Positions 24,460-35,390 of a stretch of 64,000 nt of DNA are shown piece after piece. The stretch covers positions 8,199,057 through 8,263,056 of the forward strand of contig NC_058143.1 in assembly GCF_011075055.1 (NCBI RefSeq), read 5' to 3'. The notes under the pieces are model-generated. The model saw only the letters and a program-made list of their open reading frames with translations. It made no database searches and had not been told where the DNA came from. This stretch comes from Mangifera indica. Lineage: Eukaryota > Streptophyta > Magnoliopsida > Sapindales > Anacardiaceae. The position numbers and the translations under genes are program-made. Numbering within the stretch: position 1 is the stretch's first letter; each line of letters begins with the position of its first letter.

Positions 24460-25690
24460 CTTATCTACGGTTTCTGACTGTGTAGTTTTCGAATTTTATA
24501 TCCATTTTTTTTGTTTTAGGTTTTTGTATATCTATTTTTCAAATTTCAAATTGGAGTTTTCGAATTTTGATGCTTTTTGACACAACTTACGATGTAACGA
24601 CGTTATTTAAACTTAATATTTTGATTTTTTCGTTTATAGGATATATCGATTCGTTTTTTTCAATTTTTCAAATGATTTTTCCGTTAGCGAAATTCATAGG
24701 TATTTCAACGTATAGAATTCGAATTTTAGTCCCGTTTTTTAGAATTTCACCATTTTAGGATAAATCGAATCGTATTTTCACGATCTCCAAACGATTTCTT
24801 GAGTATCGTCACTTTAAGGTATTTCAACGTACATAATTCGAATTTCAGTTCCGTTTTTTCGAATTTCACCATTTTAGGATATATCGATTCGTATTTTCAA
24901 GATTTTCGAACCATTTTCTGAGTATCGTCACTTTAAGGTATTTCAACGTATAGAATTCGAAATTCAGTTCCATTTTTTTGAATTTCACCATTTTAGGTTA
25001 TATCGATTCGTATTTTCAAGATCTCCGAACGATTTTCTGAATATCATCACTTTTAGGTATTTCAACGTATAGAATTCGAATTTCAGTTCCGTTTTTTCGA
25101 ATTTCACTATTTTAGGATATATCGATTCGTATTTTCAAGATTTCCGAACGATTTTTTGAGTATCGTCACTTTAAGGTATTTCAACGTATATAATTCGAAT
25201 TTCAGTTCCGTTTTTTCAAATTTAACCATTTTAGGATATATTGATTCGTGTTTTCAAGATCTGTGATCGATTTTCTTAGTATTGTCACTCTAAAGTATTT
25301 CAACGTATAGAATTTGAATTTTAGTTCCGTTTTTCTGAATTTCACCATTTTAGGATATATCGATTCATATTTTCAAGATCTCCAAACGATTTTCTGAGTA
25401 TCTTCACTCTAAGGTATTTCAACGTATAGAATTTGAATTTTAGTTTCGTTTTTCCCAATTTCACCATTTTAGGATATATCGATTCGTATTTTCAAGATTT
25501 CCGAATCATTTTCTTATTATCGTCACTTTAAGGTATTTCAATATATAGAATTCGAATTTCAGTTCCATTTTTTCGAATTTCATCATTTTAGGGTATATCG
25601 ATTCATCTTTTCAAGATTTTCGAACTATTTTCTGATTATCGTCACTTTAAGGTATTTCATTGTATAGAATTCGAATTTCTATTCTTATTT
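24460..25690 (+). repeat. 119-bp tandem array, left side of the MULE
   Basis: The anchor GGTATTTCAACG or a close variant occurs at 24699, 24818, 24937, 25056, 25175, 25294, 25413, 25532 and 25651. All eight intervals are exactly 119 bp. Each unit reads roughly: anchor, GAATTCGAATTT, a CCGTTTTTTCGAATTTC phrase, TTTTAGGATATATCGATTCG, then TTTTCAAGAT and a GTATCGTCACT phrase. A more diverged start runs from about 24460. The array ends just before the first main exon of the ULP1-type gene. Confidence 0.97.
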
Positions 25691-28600
25691 CTTACGTTTT
25701 GTTATTTTCATTTTAATTATTTGATATTTCTCATCTTTTTATATTTTTTTCATTACTACATTTGTTTACATATTTATTTATATGAAAGTCTAACAATTTT
25801 TACGTGATTGTTACAGGATATTTCTCGCAAAAGAAGACGAGTTGACTGCGAGCTACGCATTCCCGACGAGTCCAGACACTTCCGGACAGATGCGATATCT
25901 CGTGCACAGCGTACTGCATTATCTCAGATTTCTTCTACATTGACCCCGCGTCAGCAGCGACTATTTGAGAGGACATGTTTCGGGTCATTCCTTCGTTTAC
26001 CCGAAACAAAATTCTGCGGGATATTAGTTCATGCATTTCTACTACGACAGTTACATCCACCCTTTGCCAAAGACGAGTTTTGGTTTAGGATTAGCGGGGT
26101 CGATGTGAGGTTTAGCCCGTTTGAGTTTGCGTTGGTGACAGGGCTTTCGTTTAGCCGTCGGACTGATGTTTCTTCATATATTCCTCGCTCCTCCAGACAT
26201 AGGATCAGATCTACGTACTTTCGCGGTTGTCCGAAGGTGCAGTATCACGACATTGAGCGTGTTTTCTTGTCGAGGGCATGGGGGGATGACGATATTGACG
26301 CTGTCAAGCTCGCCTTGTTGTATATTCTACACATGGTTTTGTTGGGGAATGATCGACGAAAGAAGGTGTCCACGGAGTACTTACAGTTAGTTGATTATTT
26401 GGACGGGTTTAATTTCTACCCTTAGGGCGTCGTTGTTTGGCAGATGACATACGATTCTATGTCACAGACAAGTGAGAGAGTCTGTTCTGGACGTATGCAA
26501 GAAATCCGTAAATACGACCTTTACGGATTTCCTTTCGTATTTCAGGTAAGTTTTATATTATTATTTATATATATTAATTGGCAAAAATATAAATTGATTT
26601 ATTTACATTGTAAATGATTATATTGCAGTATTAGATATATGAGACTCTAGAGACGTTACACGAGTGGATTGACCTTGTCGATCTTTATGTGTCTCCACGG
26701 ATGTTGAGGTGGCGTACGCGAGACGTCCTTGTTTGGACTCATATCGGTCGTATTTTCACTGGTGATCCGGTATGTATTAGTAAATTAATAAGTCGATTAA
26801 TTCATTATATATTATAATTATTTTGACTTATATATCTTTATCATTAGGAGGATGTCACATTCCCTCTTCGTCCATCAGTCATCGAGGAGGGTTTACCGTG
26901 GTACGCAGAGATTCGTGAGTACACCGGTTTACCAGATGCTGATTCCTCCTCATCTTCTTCGACCCCGACCGCGACTGCAGACGGGGCTCCTCCATCCTCG
27001 AGACATTCTGATGTACCCGTAGAGACTTCTGAGACACGTGAAGAGCCTATTCAGCCTCCTGTTATCGAGCAGCATGTATGTTCCCCTGTTGTTCAGAGCC
27101 CACGGACGACAGACCATCCTAGAGTAGAGGAGCACCCTACCGTGGACGAGCATCCTAGTGTGGAGGACCGCACTACCTTAGCGCACTGGGGTGCTACAAT
27201 TTTACGTGAGATATCGAGTTTTCGCGATGATATCTCTTCGCAGATGACTCGATTACGTGACGATATCTATTCCCAGATAACTCGATTAGAGGATCGTATG
27301 ACTCGTTTAGAGGACATCGTCACGCGTACATATCCAGCCCCCGTCGTTGAGGTTGTAAAACTACTTCTAATTTATTACTTATATAAAATGCGTTTAGTGT
27401 TATTATTCTGACAACTATTCGAACCATTCGTATAGGAGAGGGACGACGTTATTGGGATGACCTCCCCCATTGATACCGCAATACCATCCCATCAGTCACA
27501 TGAGGTACGAATATAATTCAAATTTATATTTAATATCCAATGTCCAATGTTGTTATTATATTATAATATCGTTATATATAAAATGTCACTAAATAGATTT
27601 AATATTACTATTATCTTAGGGTCATCGACAGGATGGGGCACCGGTTGACCTTTCGGTGACTTCACCGATCCGATCTGAGGTATGTCACTTATCATTATAA
27701 CTTAATTTTTAATACTATTTTGTTATCGATTAATTCATGATATATATTTGTATAGGGTCTTCGTCATGAGGAGGGTTTACCGATCGGATCTCCTATCATT
27801 TTAGATCATCCACTGGAGGTATGAAAATTATTGTTCATATGATATTTTATATTAAATATCATTAACCGTTTTTTCCTTTTCATATATATAGGGACTCCAT
27901 ATTGACATATCATCGATCGAGGGTTATTTCCGGACACCTTCCCCGAAAGTTCAGGTTATGGGGATTTAAGAAATATCATTGATCATTTTGTCTTTAATAT
28001 TATATATTTTTTTAAATGATGTTTTGTCTCTTTTTCAGGATGAGCGACTCTGGTTACTTGCTGATATCCCGAGCTCGACCAAAAAGTTTGTGGATATCAG
28101 TTCACAGGAGGAGGACGTCTAGGAGGATGTTTATGAGACCGTTGACATTGAGGTTTGTCAATTATAATTACTAAATAAATATAATTGTTAAATATATGTC
28201 ACTAAGATGTTTGAATATATAATTATGTAGCCTGTCGACGGAGCACGCGATATTGACTTTACCGTGAGTCAGCATTCTCCGGTTAAACCTCCTCCCGCAT
28301 ACGTACAGAAGGTAACATAAATCGAATAATGTGTATGTTTTTTGTTGAATGAAATAATGAATTAATAGTTTTTTGTAACATACAGTTGGTTCGTACCGCA
28401 CGTGGTCGAATCGTCCAGAAGGGTCCACTGGTTCGCACCCCGTATACAAATCCACTCAGAGGGAGGGCGAAACGGCAACTCCCCACGATTCCATCCTCTA
28501 CGGCAGACCGTGAGGAATCTTTCCTCACATGGTATACCAGAGCTGCGCCTTCTGACACACATGATGTGTACTTCATAGGATCAAAGATGAAAGACAGCTT

Positions 28601-29439
28601 CTGGAGGCTTGTTGTAGAGTTACGCGAGTGGTTGACCGACGATGTGAGTTGTTCATACTATTTAATTTGGTAAAAAGCTATATATATTTATTAATAACTA
28701 ACACGTGAACTTATTTATACCATTTTAGCATGTGGATTCCTTTTTGGCTTTATTACGTCGGCAGTAGGACGATCACCAGTCGACTATCTCACAGCGTTGG
28801 ACGACTGCCCACACATTCTTCGGAGGCCATATTGAGATGGCCTGGCAGAGTTGGCAGACCACCCCGATTGGCGAGTTTGAGTTTTCGGGGCTCTTCACGA
28901 GGATGGTTGATGCAGCGTATACCCCGGGATTGTTATACAAACCATGGGGGCTAGTCGATCAGGTATAGTTTATATATATTTCTATTACATTCAAGAACAT
29001 AACGACAACGATAAGTAACTAAAATGTCTCATTGTTTATAGGTTTTCATCCCTATAAACTTCGGGAACGCACATTGGGTCGCCGGAGTTATAGATTTCCG
29101 TGAGTAGTCGATTACGGTGTACGATTCAGAGGTTTCATTTTCAGGGAATATAGGGACTCTAGAGCAGCGCATGCGACCATACATGACCTTTATTCCCGTA
29201 TTATTAGAGGCGACGAGTTTTTGGACTGCTTCGAGGATGACTCCACGACGTGATCCTTTCACTTTGCATCGAGCGTCGGATGTCCCTCAGCAGGGGGTAG
29301 GCTCCGGTGACTGTGGCGTGTTTATGTTACGATTTTTTGAGTGTTTGGCGTTGTCACGGAGCTACGTTTTTCCCTGAGAGTCGTCTACCTCTATGCGTCG
29401 ACGATTAGTGACGCAGTTGTACTTTCACTGTATCGAGTA

Positions 29440-29800
29440 GCACATGGATGTATATTTATCGTTCTTCCTATGTTTATATGTATATATTCATTGTCTAGTC
29501 GTCTACCTCTATGTGTATGATATTTTATCTGTGGTTATATATGGATATGTTTTGTATTTGATTTCAATTTTTTAAATCATCTTGACATGAAAAAATAATA
29601 AAAACGTATGATTACTCAAACATGTAAAAACATAAAAAAAACAAATAGAGGAAATCCAGTAATACTGAAATAACTCATAAGAAACACTAAATTTATTACA
29701 TCAAATGACAATACAATTACACGTTTGAAACAATAATAAAAGTACATCTGTTACATATCAGTTCCACAATGAAGAATCATATAACAAACATAATTGAGTA
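29440..29800. other. Spacer between the convergent MULE genes
   Basis: AT-rich sequence that separates the ULP1-type gene end from the transposase stop. It should hold both 3' ends. No further element was seen. Confidence 0.5.
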
Positions 29801-29808
29801 TAAACATG

Positions 29809-32529
29809 TCAAGATCTCGTTCCTTTGCCTTTTGTAGAGGAATGTTGTGGGGCGGAGCTTGGGACCGGTGCTGGGGATTTACAGTGGATTCGTGTGTGCC
29901 CCGGTTCATGGCAATGACTACAAATCCTCGGTGTAACTATTTCTCCTTGAGAGGGACGTTGATTTCTGTTTGATGGACGACCTGCACGACGACTATCAAG
30001 GACGGGGGGCAATATAACTCTTTCCTCCGGTGAGTGTAACCAATCAGATTGATTTCCAAGAGGATTGATCGGTTCCTGATATATTACACGGTAAATATCG
30101 ATGCGGAAGAATGGATGAACCCAGACGTGCACATTCGTGAGTCTCATATGTCGTGCAACGGCAATGGCATGCTTGCACGGAATACGTGAAAGCTGAAACT
30201 TTCTACACGTGCAAGACATGTCACCAAAGTCCACAATACCCATGAATCCACCAAATCCAACAATCTGATACCGAGTAGGTGTAATCGGTCGAACTTCCAG
30301 ACTTACAGACTTTGAAAGGCGATTGCTGATCTTCTCTTCTGCCCAAGGGGTGAGGAAGTTATGACATTCACCTGTAGTTCAAAAAAATATTAAGAATACA
30401 TTTGGTAATATGATTAACAAAGTGGAAAAAAGTATATGAGACAACTTTTAATTAAGATCGATTTGATACTTACTTGCATGGGTTCTCCTCTCGTAAAACC
30501 ATCGTTGTATGGTACCACGAATAAACTCCAAAAGCATGGTTATAGGTAGGCCCCGAGCGTGTCTGACAAGGGCATTAAATGACTCGACAATATTTGTGGT
30601 CATGATATTGTATCGATGTCCTGGAAAGTACGCTCTACTCCAACGGTGAAAGCCGACATCCCGTAGATAAGCTCCAGCTTGGGGGTTCATTGAGTCAATA
30701 GATTGCATCATCGAACCAAATTCAGACTCTGTGTATGATTTAACGGCTTTCCAATATGCCCCCGCGACTTGTAAGATGGTAAAAAATATGAAAACTCATT
30801 GTAAGCAAAATGTTTGAAAATGATAAACTGTTATAAATTTAATTACTTGTTTACAATATACCTTTGAGTCTCGTTTATACTTTGCCCGCATGTTACACAA
30901 AAGGTGATGACAATAGCATCCATGGTGGACATCTGGAAATACTTCAGCCATTGCCGAGTAGATAGCATGATGTCGATCGGAGATTATTGCAAGCTCAGAG
31001 AGGTCAGGGATGCATTCTTTAATTCTCATAAGAAACCAACACCACGTGTCGTGATCTTCTTTTTTGCCAACACCAAAACCAATAGGGTATATTTGATTAT
31101 TACCATCAAGAGCCACCGCAATAAATAAATGCCCCAGATATCGACCTTTAAAGAAAGCAGCGTCAATGCAAATAACGGGGCGAAGATATTGACTAAACGC
31201 ACGAACGGAACATCCTAACGCCATGAAAAAATTTGTAAATCGATGCTCATCATCTGTTTCAATAGCAGTAACGGTGCCCGGATTAGTACGTTGTAAATTG
31301 TAACAATAATCTGGTAACAACATAAAAGATTCCTCCGGTGAACCCCTCAATGAATTGATAGCCCAATTTCTTGCCCGCCAAGCCTGTGAGTAGGAAATAT
31401 CAATTTTATATCGGTCGGCGATGTCAACAATTATTTCTTTAGGCCGATAAATTCGATCAATCATCACAAACTTTGATCTCATTAATTGACCTAAAGCTCG
31501 GGCGCCAGCTTGTCTGTGATGTGGCAAGATTTGATCAACTAAACATGTGTGGGTAGGATTCATAGAGTTGATACCCCACACATCACCAACAATGGACTTG
31601 GTTGCATGTATATACCACTTACAATTTTCGACCGTGCACTTAATTTCCCACCGTTTCTTGTCAGACTTTTTGACATCAAATTGAAATCCTTTCAGTAAGG
31701 CAAATTGCTTCATAGCGTCTTTCAATTGAACTTTATTATGAAAAATATCCCCTATCTTGACACCATGCTCCTCTCGGATCGATCTGGAACTACCTGATGA
31801 TACTGATGGCTGTGGAGGAAAATCAGGAAGCCACCTAAATGGATCAGTGGGGACATTGTCAAAAAATGGCCCAGAATAATTTCCACCACCTGAAATAGGA
31901 TCTTCAAGCTGTAAACTATCCATACCCTCGGTAACTGATGCTATATACTCAGGCTCTACATCTTCTGAAGGAATGTCGGGCATATCATTTCCATCAAAGT
32001 CACCCCAATAGGGAACTATATCTTTTTCTCCATGAGCCCATGAGTTTGCAATATACAACGGGTCATTACTGAAATCAATCAACTTTTCCAAATCATATTC
32101 TTTTTTGACCAAACTACTTTCGTTTTCATCTTCATCTTCATCTTCATCTTCATCCTCTTGCCCTTCAATTGGGGTACATGTAACAAATACAGGAATACAT
32201 TCCTGAAAGTATTGGGACATATCAAGAAGGCCTTGAACATCTTCATCATTTTGGATCTGGATAGGGCCGTCGAGCTCAATTTTTCTTGGCTTCATTGATA
32301 CTTGAATGTAGTTTTTCATTGGATCAATACTGCAAGACTCCGTCAAAAGCTCAATAAATCCCTCGAATGTTGTTCCATAAGGGATTTTAATCAATTGTTT
32401 GGCTCCTCCAACATATTTCATTGTGTTGTTGCGACCTTGAATCCATTCTCCCTGATAACGAACTGATGCATAACCATCCATTTTAATTATGAATCCTGCA
32501 ATGATCAGTTTTTGAAGATAATTATTCAT
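29809..32529 (-). pseudogene. MURA-type MULE transposase (MuDR, MULE DDE, SWIM and zinc-knuckle domains), lost splice acceptor
   Basis: Exons on the - strand: 32529 (or 32481) to 30862, 30768-30474 and 30371-29809, about 825 residues from the second start. ATG 32481 (MDGYASVRYQGEW) is favoured because TTGCAG just before it looks like a 5'-UTR acceptor; 32529 is the alternative. Domains in order: an acidic stretch near 32120-32165, a MuDR-type DNA-binding domain (GDIFHNKVQLKDAMKQFA), the MULE DDE domain (CIDAAFFKGRY; IISDRHHAI; CX2H-like HHGCYCHH; NIVESFNAL in exon 2), a SWIM zinc finger (CTC...CKH) and a CX2CX4HX4C knuckle (CSHCHEPGHTRIHC). It catalyses cut-and-paste movement in the nucleus. 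Phase requires exon 2 to start at 30768, but the acceptor there reads CAA instead of CAG. Confidence 0.9.
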
Positions 32530-32739
32530 TTATAATAAAAAAATCAATAATAACTATGAAAAACAATCGTACAATTATTAATAATTAAAAAAAAATCCTA
32601 ATATTTTTCTAATAATTTATTTATCCCCCCATAATTATTTGACAATTTATATAACAATTTATATAACACTTTCGTATGTTATTTTACCCCTCAAAATGCA
32701 TCAATCTGTTTGTAATGTTCTATTTAAAACGTTTTTATA

Positions 32740-33240
32740 ATATCTATACTTTGAAATAGATATTCAAATTCTATACTTTGAAATGCTTTAAAATGTCAAT
32801 AATAAAAAATTTCTTCAGAAATCTGGAAAATACTAGTGGATATATCTTAAAACGATAAAATTCAAAAAAACAGAACTAAAATTCAAATTCTAAAAGTTGA
32901 AAAACCCTAGAATGGTAATAATCGAATAATTCTTTAAAAATCTGAAAAATACAAGTTGATATCTCCTAAAACGGTGAAATTAAAAAAAAAAAGAATTGAA
33001 ATTTGAATTCTAAAAGTTGAAATACCTTAGAATAACATCAATCGAAAAATTCTTCAAAAATCTTAAAAATACGAATCGATATATCCTAAATGGATGAAAT
33101 TCGAAAAAACAGAACTAAAATTCGGAATCTAAAAGTTGAAATACCCTAGTATGGCAACAATCGAAAAATTCTATAAACATCTGGAAAATGTGAATTGATA
33201 TATCCTAAAGGAGTGAAACTCGAAAAAACGTATAATTTCA
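32740..33240 (-). repeat. Inverted ~119-bp tandem array, right side of the MULE
   Basis: About four units carry the reverse complement of the left array. Anchors (the G of GAAATACC or a variant) are at 32780, 32899, 33019 and 33138, spaced 119, 120 and 119 bp. Shared phrases include TTGAAATACC, CGATATATCCTAAA and GAAATTCGAAAAAACAGAAC, all inverted matches to 24460-25690. The copies are more diverged than on the left. The array lies directly upstream of the transposase start. Confidence 0.92.
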
Positions 33241-33302
33241 ATTATAATGCGCCCACCATGTTTAATATGAAAATACGCCCTAATTTTAATAACATTTCAT
33301 TT

Positions 33303-35130
33303 GACATTTTAGAAAAAGTAATTAAATAAATAAATATGAAAATGTCTTTATAATGTAAAATATAAAAAACCCCCCATTTTTATCTTAAATTACATTTAAC
33401 CCCCTATACTTGTGAAGCATTGCATTTAACCCCCATATTATAGCATAAAAACTAAACTTAACAAATGAAATTAAGTTTTAGACTAAGATTGACATAAATA
33501 CCTTTTTTGATGAATAGTGTTTTTTCGAGTCGAATACAGAAATACGAACTTCTTCCGTCCGAACGAATCCCTACTAATTGATGTTGAAAAATAAATGAAA
33601 GTGAGAGTGAGTGTTTGAGTGATATGAGAAGTGTGTGTAAATAAAGGGAATGAAGAGGGTTTATATAGATGAGATGAAGGGTAATTTTGACATTTTAGAA
33701 AAAGTAATTAAATAAATAAATATGAAAATGTCTTTATAATGTAAAATATCTAAAAACCCCCCGTATTTATCTTAAATTACATTTAACCCTCTATACTTGT
33801 GAAACATTCATTTAACCCCCATATTATAGCATAAAAACTAAACTTAACAAATGAAATTAAGTTTTAGACTAAGATTGACATAAATACCTTTTTTGATGAA
33901 TAGTATTTTTTTGAGTCGAATACAGAAATACGAACTTCTTCCGTCCGAACGAATCCCTACTAATTGATGTTGAAAAATAAATGAAAGTGAGAGTGAGTGT
34001 TTGAGTGATATGAGAAGTGTGTGTAAATAAAGGGAATGAAGAGGGTTTATATAGATGAGAGGAAGGGTAATTTTGACATTTTAGAAAAAGTAAATAAATA
34101 AATAAATATGAAAATGTCTTTATAATGTAAAATATCTAAAAACCCCCCGTATTTATCTTAAATTACATTTAACCCTCTATACTTGTGAAACATTACATTT
34201 AACCCCCATATTATAGCATAAAAACTAAACTTAACAAATGAAATTAAGTTTTAGACTAAGATTGACATAAATACCTTTTTTGATGAATAGTATTTTTTCG
34301 AGTCGAATATAGAAATACGAACTTCTTCCGTCCGAACGAATCCCTACTAATTGATGTTGAAAAACAAATGAAAGTGAGAGTGAGTGTTTGAGTGATATGA
34401 GAAGTGTGTGTAAATAAAGGGAATGAAGAAGGTTTATATAGATGAGAGGAAGGGTAATTTTGATATTTTAGAAAAAGTAATTAAATAAATAAATATAAAA
34501 ATGTCTTTATAATGTAAAATATCTAAAAACCCCCCATATTTATCTTAAATTACATTTAACCCCCTATACTTGTGAAGTATTACATTTAACCCCTATATTA
34601 TGTCATAAAAACTAAACTTAACAAATGAAATTAAGTTTTAGACTAAAATTGACATAAATACCTTTTTTGATGAATAGTGTTTTTTCGAGTCGAATACAGA
34701 AATACGAACTTCTTCCGTCCGAACGAATCCCTACTAATTGATGTTGAAAAAAAATGAAAGTGAGAGTGAGTGATTGAGTGATATGAGAAGTGTGTGTAAA
34801 TAAAATGAGTGAGGAGAGTTTATATAGATGAGGGGAAGGGTAATTTTGCCATTTTAGAAAAAGTTTGAAATAAATAAATAAATATAAAAATGCCTTTATA
34901 ATGTAAAATATCCAAAAACCCCCTATATTTATCTAAAATTATTTTCACCCCATAATGAGTGAGGGGAGTTATATAAATGAAGGGAATGGTAATTTTGACA
35001 TTTTATAAAAAGTTTGAAATAAATAAATAAATATTAAAATGCCTTTATAATATAAAATATCCAAAAACCCTTCATAGTTATCTAAAATTACATTAAAACC
35101 CTATAGTAAATGGGAGAGTTATATAAATAT
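33303..35130 (-). repeat. 386-bp tandem array, right end of the MULE
   Basis: Anchors (GACATTTTAGAAAAAGT or a variant) are at 33303, 33689, 34075, 34462 and 34848, spaced 386, 386, 387 and 386 bp. Two shortened units of about 149 bp follow, at 34848 and 34997. The full copies are nearly identical by eye. On the - strand each full unit reads TATATAAA, then a pyrimidine-rich leader with CTCACTCTCACTTTC, then TTCGTTCGGACGGAAGAAG, then AAAAAAGGTATTTATG, which could be a splice donor. Confidence 0.95.
33660..34826 (-). promoter_or_regulatory. Four repeated TATA-like boxes driving toward the transposase gene
   Basis: On the - strand TATATAAA occurs at 33667-33660, 34053-34046, 34440-34433 and 34826-34819, one per 386-bp unit. 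Each is followed by a CT/AC-rich leader and by a possible donor (AAAAAG/GTATTT). The acceptor TTGCAG before ATG 32481 would complete a 5'-UTR intron. This is inferred from motif order only. Confidence 0.5.
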
Positions 35131-35274
35131 GAGAAGAAGGGCAGTTTTGGTATTAAAAAAATTCATAGGCATTTTTGTTTAGAACAGTAATTTTGGGCAT
35201 TTTGGCTTGGAAATAGTGATTTTGGGTATTTTTGCTTAATGAGAGGGCATTTTGGCCATTTTCTAAAATTTCCC

Positions 35275-35283
35275 TTTTAAGAA
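35275..35283 (+). repeat. 9-bp target-site duplication, right copy
   Basis: TTTTAAGAA follows the MULE end AATTTCCC and is identical to 23151-23159. Confidence 0.92.
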
Positions 35284-35381
35284 GAATGGGTGTTACATAC
35301 GGCGACTGGGTACTGCCGTCTGACGTTGTAATTCTTTCTGCCAAAACGAAAACAAAATTAATAATAAGCGAAGCAGAAGCC

Positions 35382-35390
35382 ATGAAATGA
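35382..35390 (+). promoter_or_regulatory. Two-codon upstream ORF overlapping the protease start
   Basis: ATGAAATGATG: an ATG-AAA-TGA mini ORF at 35382-35390 whose stop overlaps the main ATG at 35387. Another in-frame ATG follows at 35390. It could lower initiation or work by termination-reinitiation. Confidence 0.4.

Larger units (their letters stand above)
23988..29377 (+). pseudogene. DUF1985 and ULP1-type cysteine protease gene of the MULE (five in-frame TAG codons)
   Basis: Exons: candidate leader 23988-23999 (ATG plus three codons), then 25817-26545, 26629-26769, 26848-27351, 27436-27504, 27620-27679, 27756-27818, 27892-27954, 28039-28152, 28231-28311, 28386-28643, 28729-28962 and 29042-29377. 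All introns are phase 0. The first main exon matches DUF1985 (FCGILVHAFLLRQL, FSPFEFALVTGLSF). A coiled-coil-like part (RDDISSQMTRLRDDIYSQ) and a low-complexity linker follow. The end has the C48 catalytic pattern: His in NAHWVAGVIDF, Asp in VYDSE, Cys in GDCGVFML. ULP1-family enzymes cleave SUMO or related tags; the role of these transposon copies is unknown. TAG stops at 26423, 26632, 28120, 28765 and 29105 interrupt an otherwise intact frame. The leader exon is a guess; 23392-23403 is an alternative. Confidence 0.82.
23160..35274 (+). mobile_element. Mutator-like element (MULE) carrying a transposase gene and a ULP1-like protease gene, 12,115 bp
   Basis: The ends are GGGAAATT at 23160-23167 and AATTTCCC at 35267-35274, flanked by the exact 9-bp duplication TTTTAAGAA on both sides. 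Terminal inverted similarity is imperfect. It includes a 15-bp exact match (AAGCAAAAATACCCA at 23226-23240, inverted at 35223-35237). Inside are, left to right: two ~600-bp tandem units, a 119-bp tandem array, a ULP1-type gene (+), a MURA gene (-), an inverted ~119-bp array and a 386-bp array. MULEs carrying DUF1985/ULP1 genes are known in plants (Kaonashi-type and related groups). Both genes here are damaged, so this copy is probably not autonomous. Confidence 0.93.

Noticed and set aside
24460..25690. CRISPR-like regular spacing of the 119-bp array
   Set aside because: The whole 119-bp unit is repeated with no unique spacers, and this is a plant transposon end.
30904..32279. Short frames on the + strand and in other frames within the transposase exon
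   Set aside because: They are shadows of the long MURA reading frame on the - strand.
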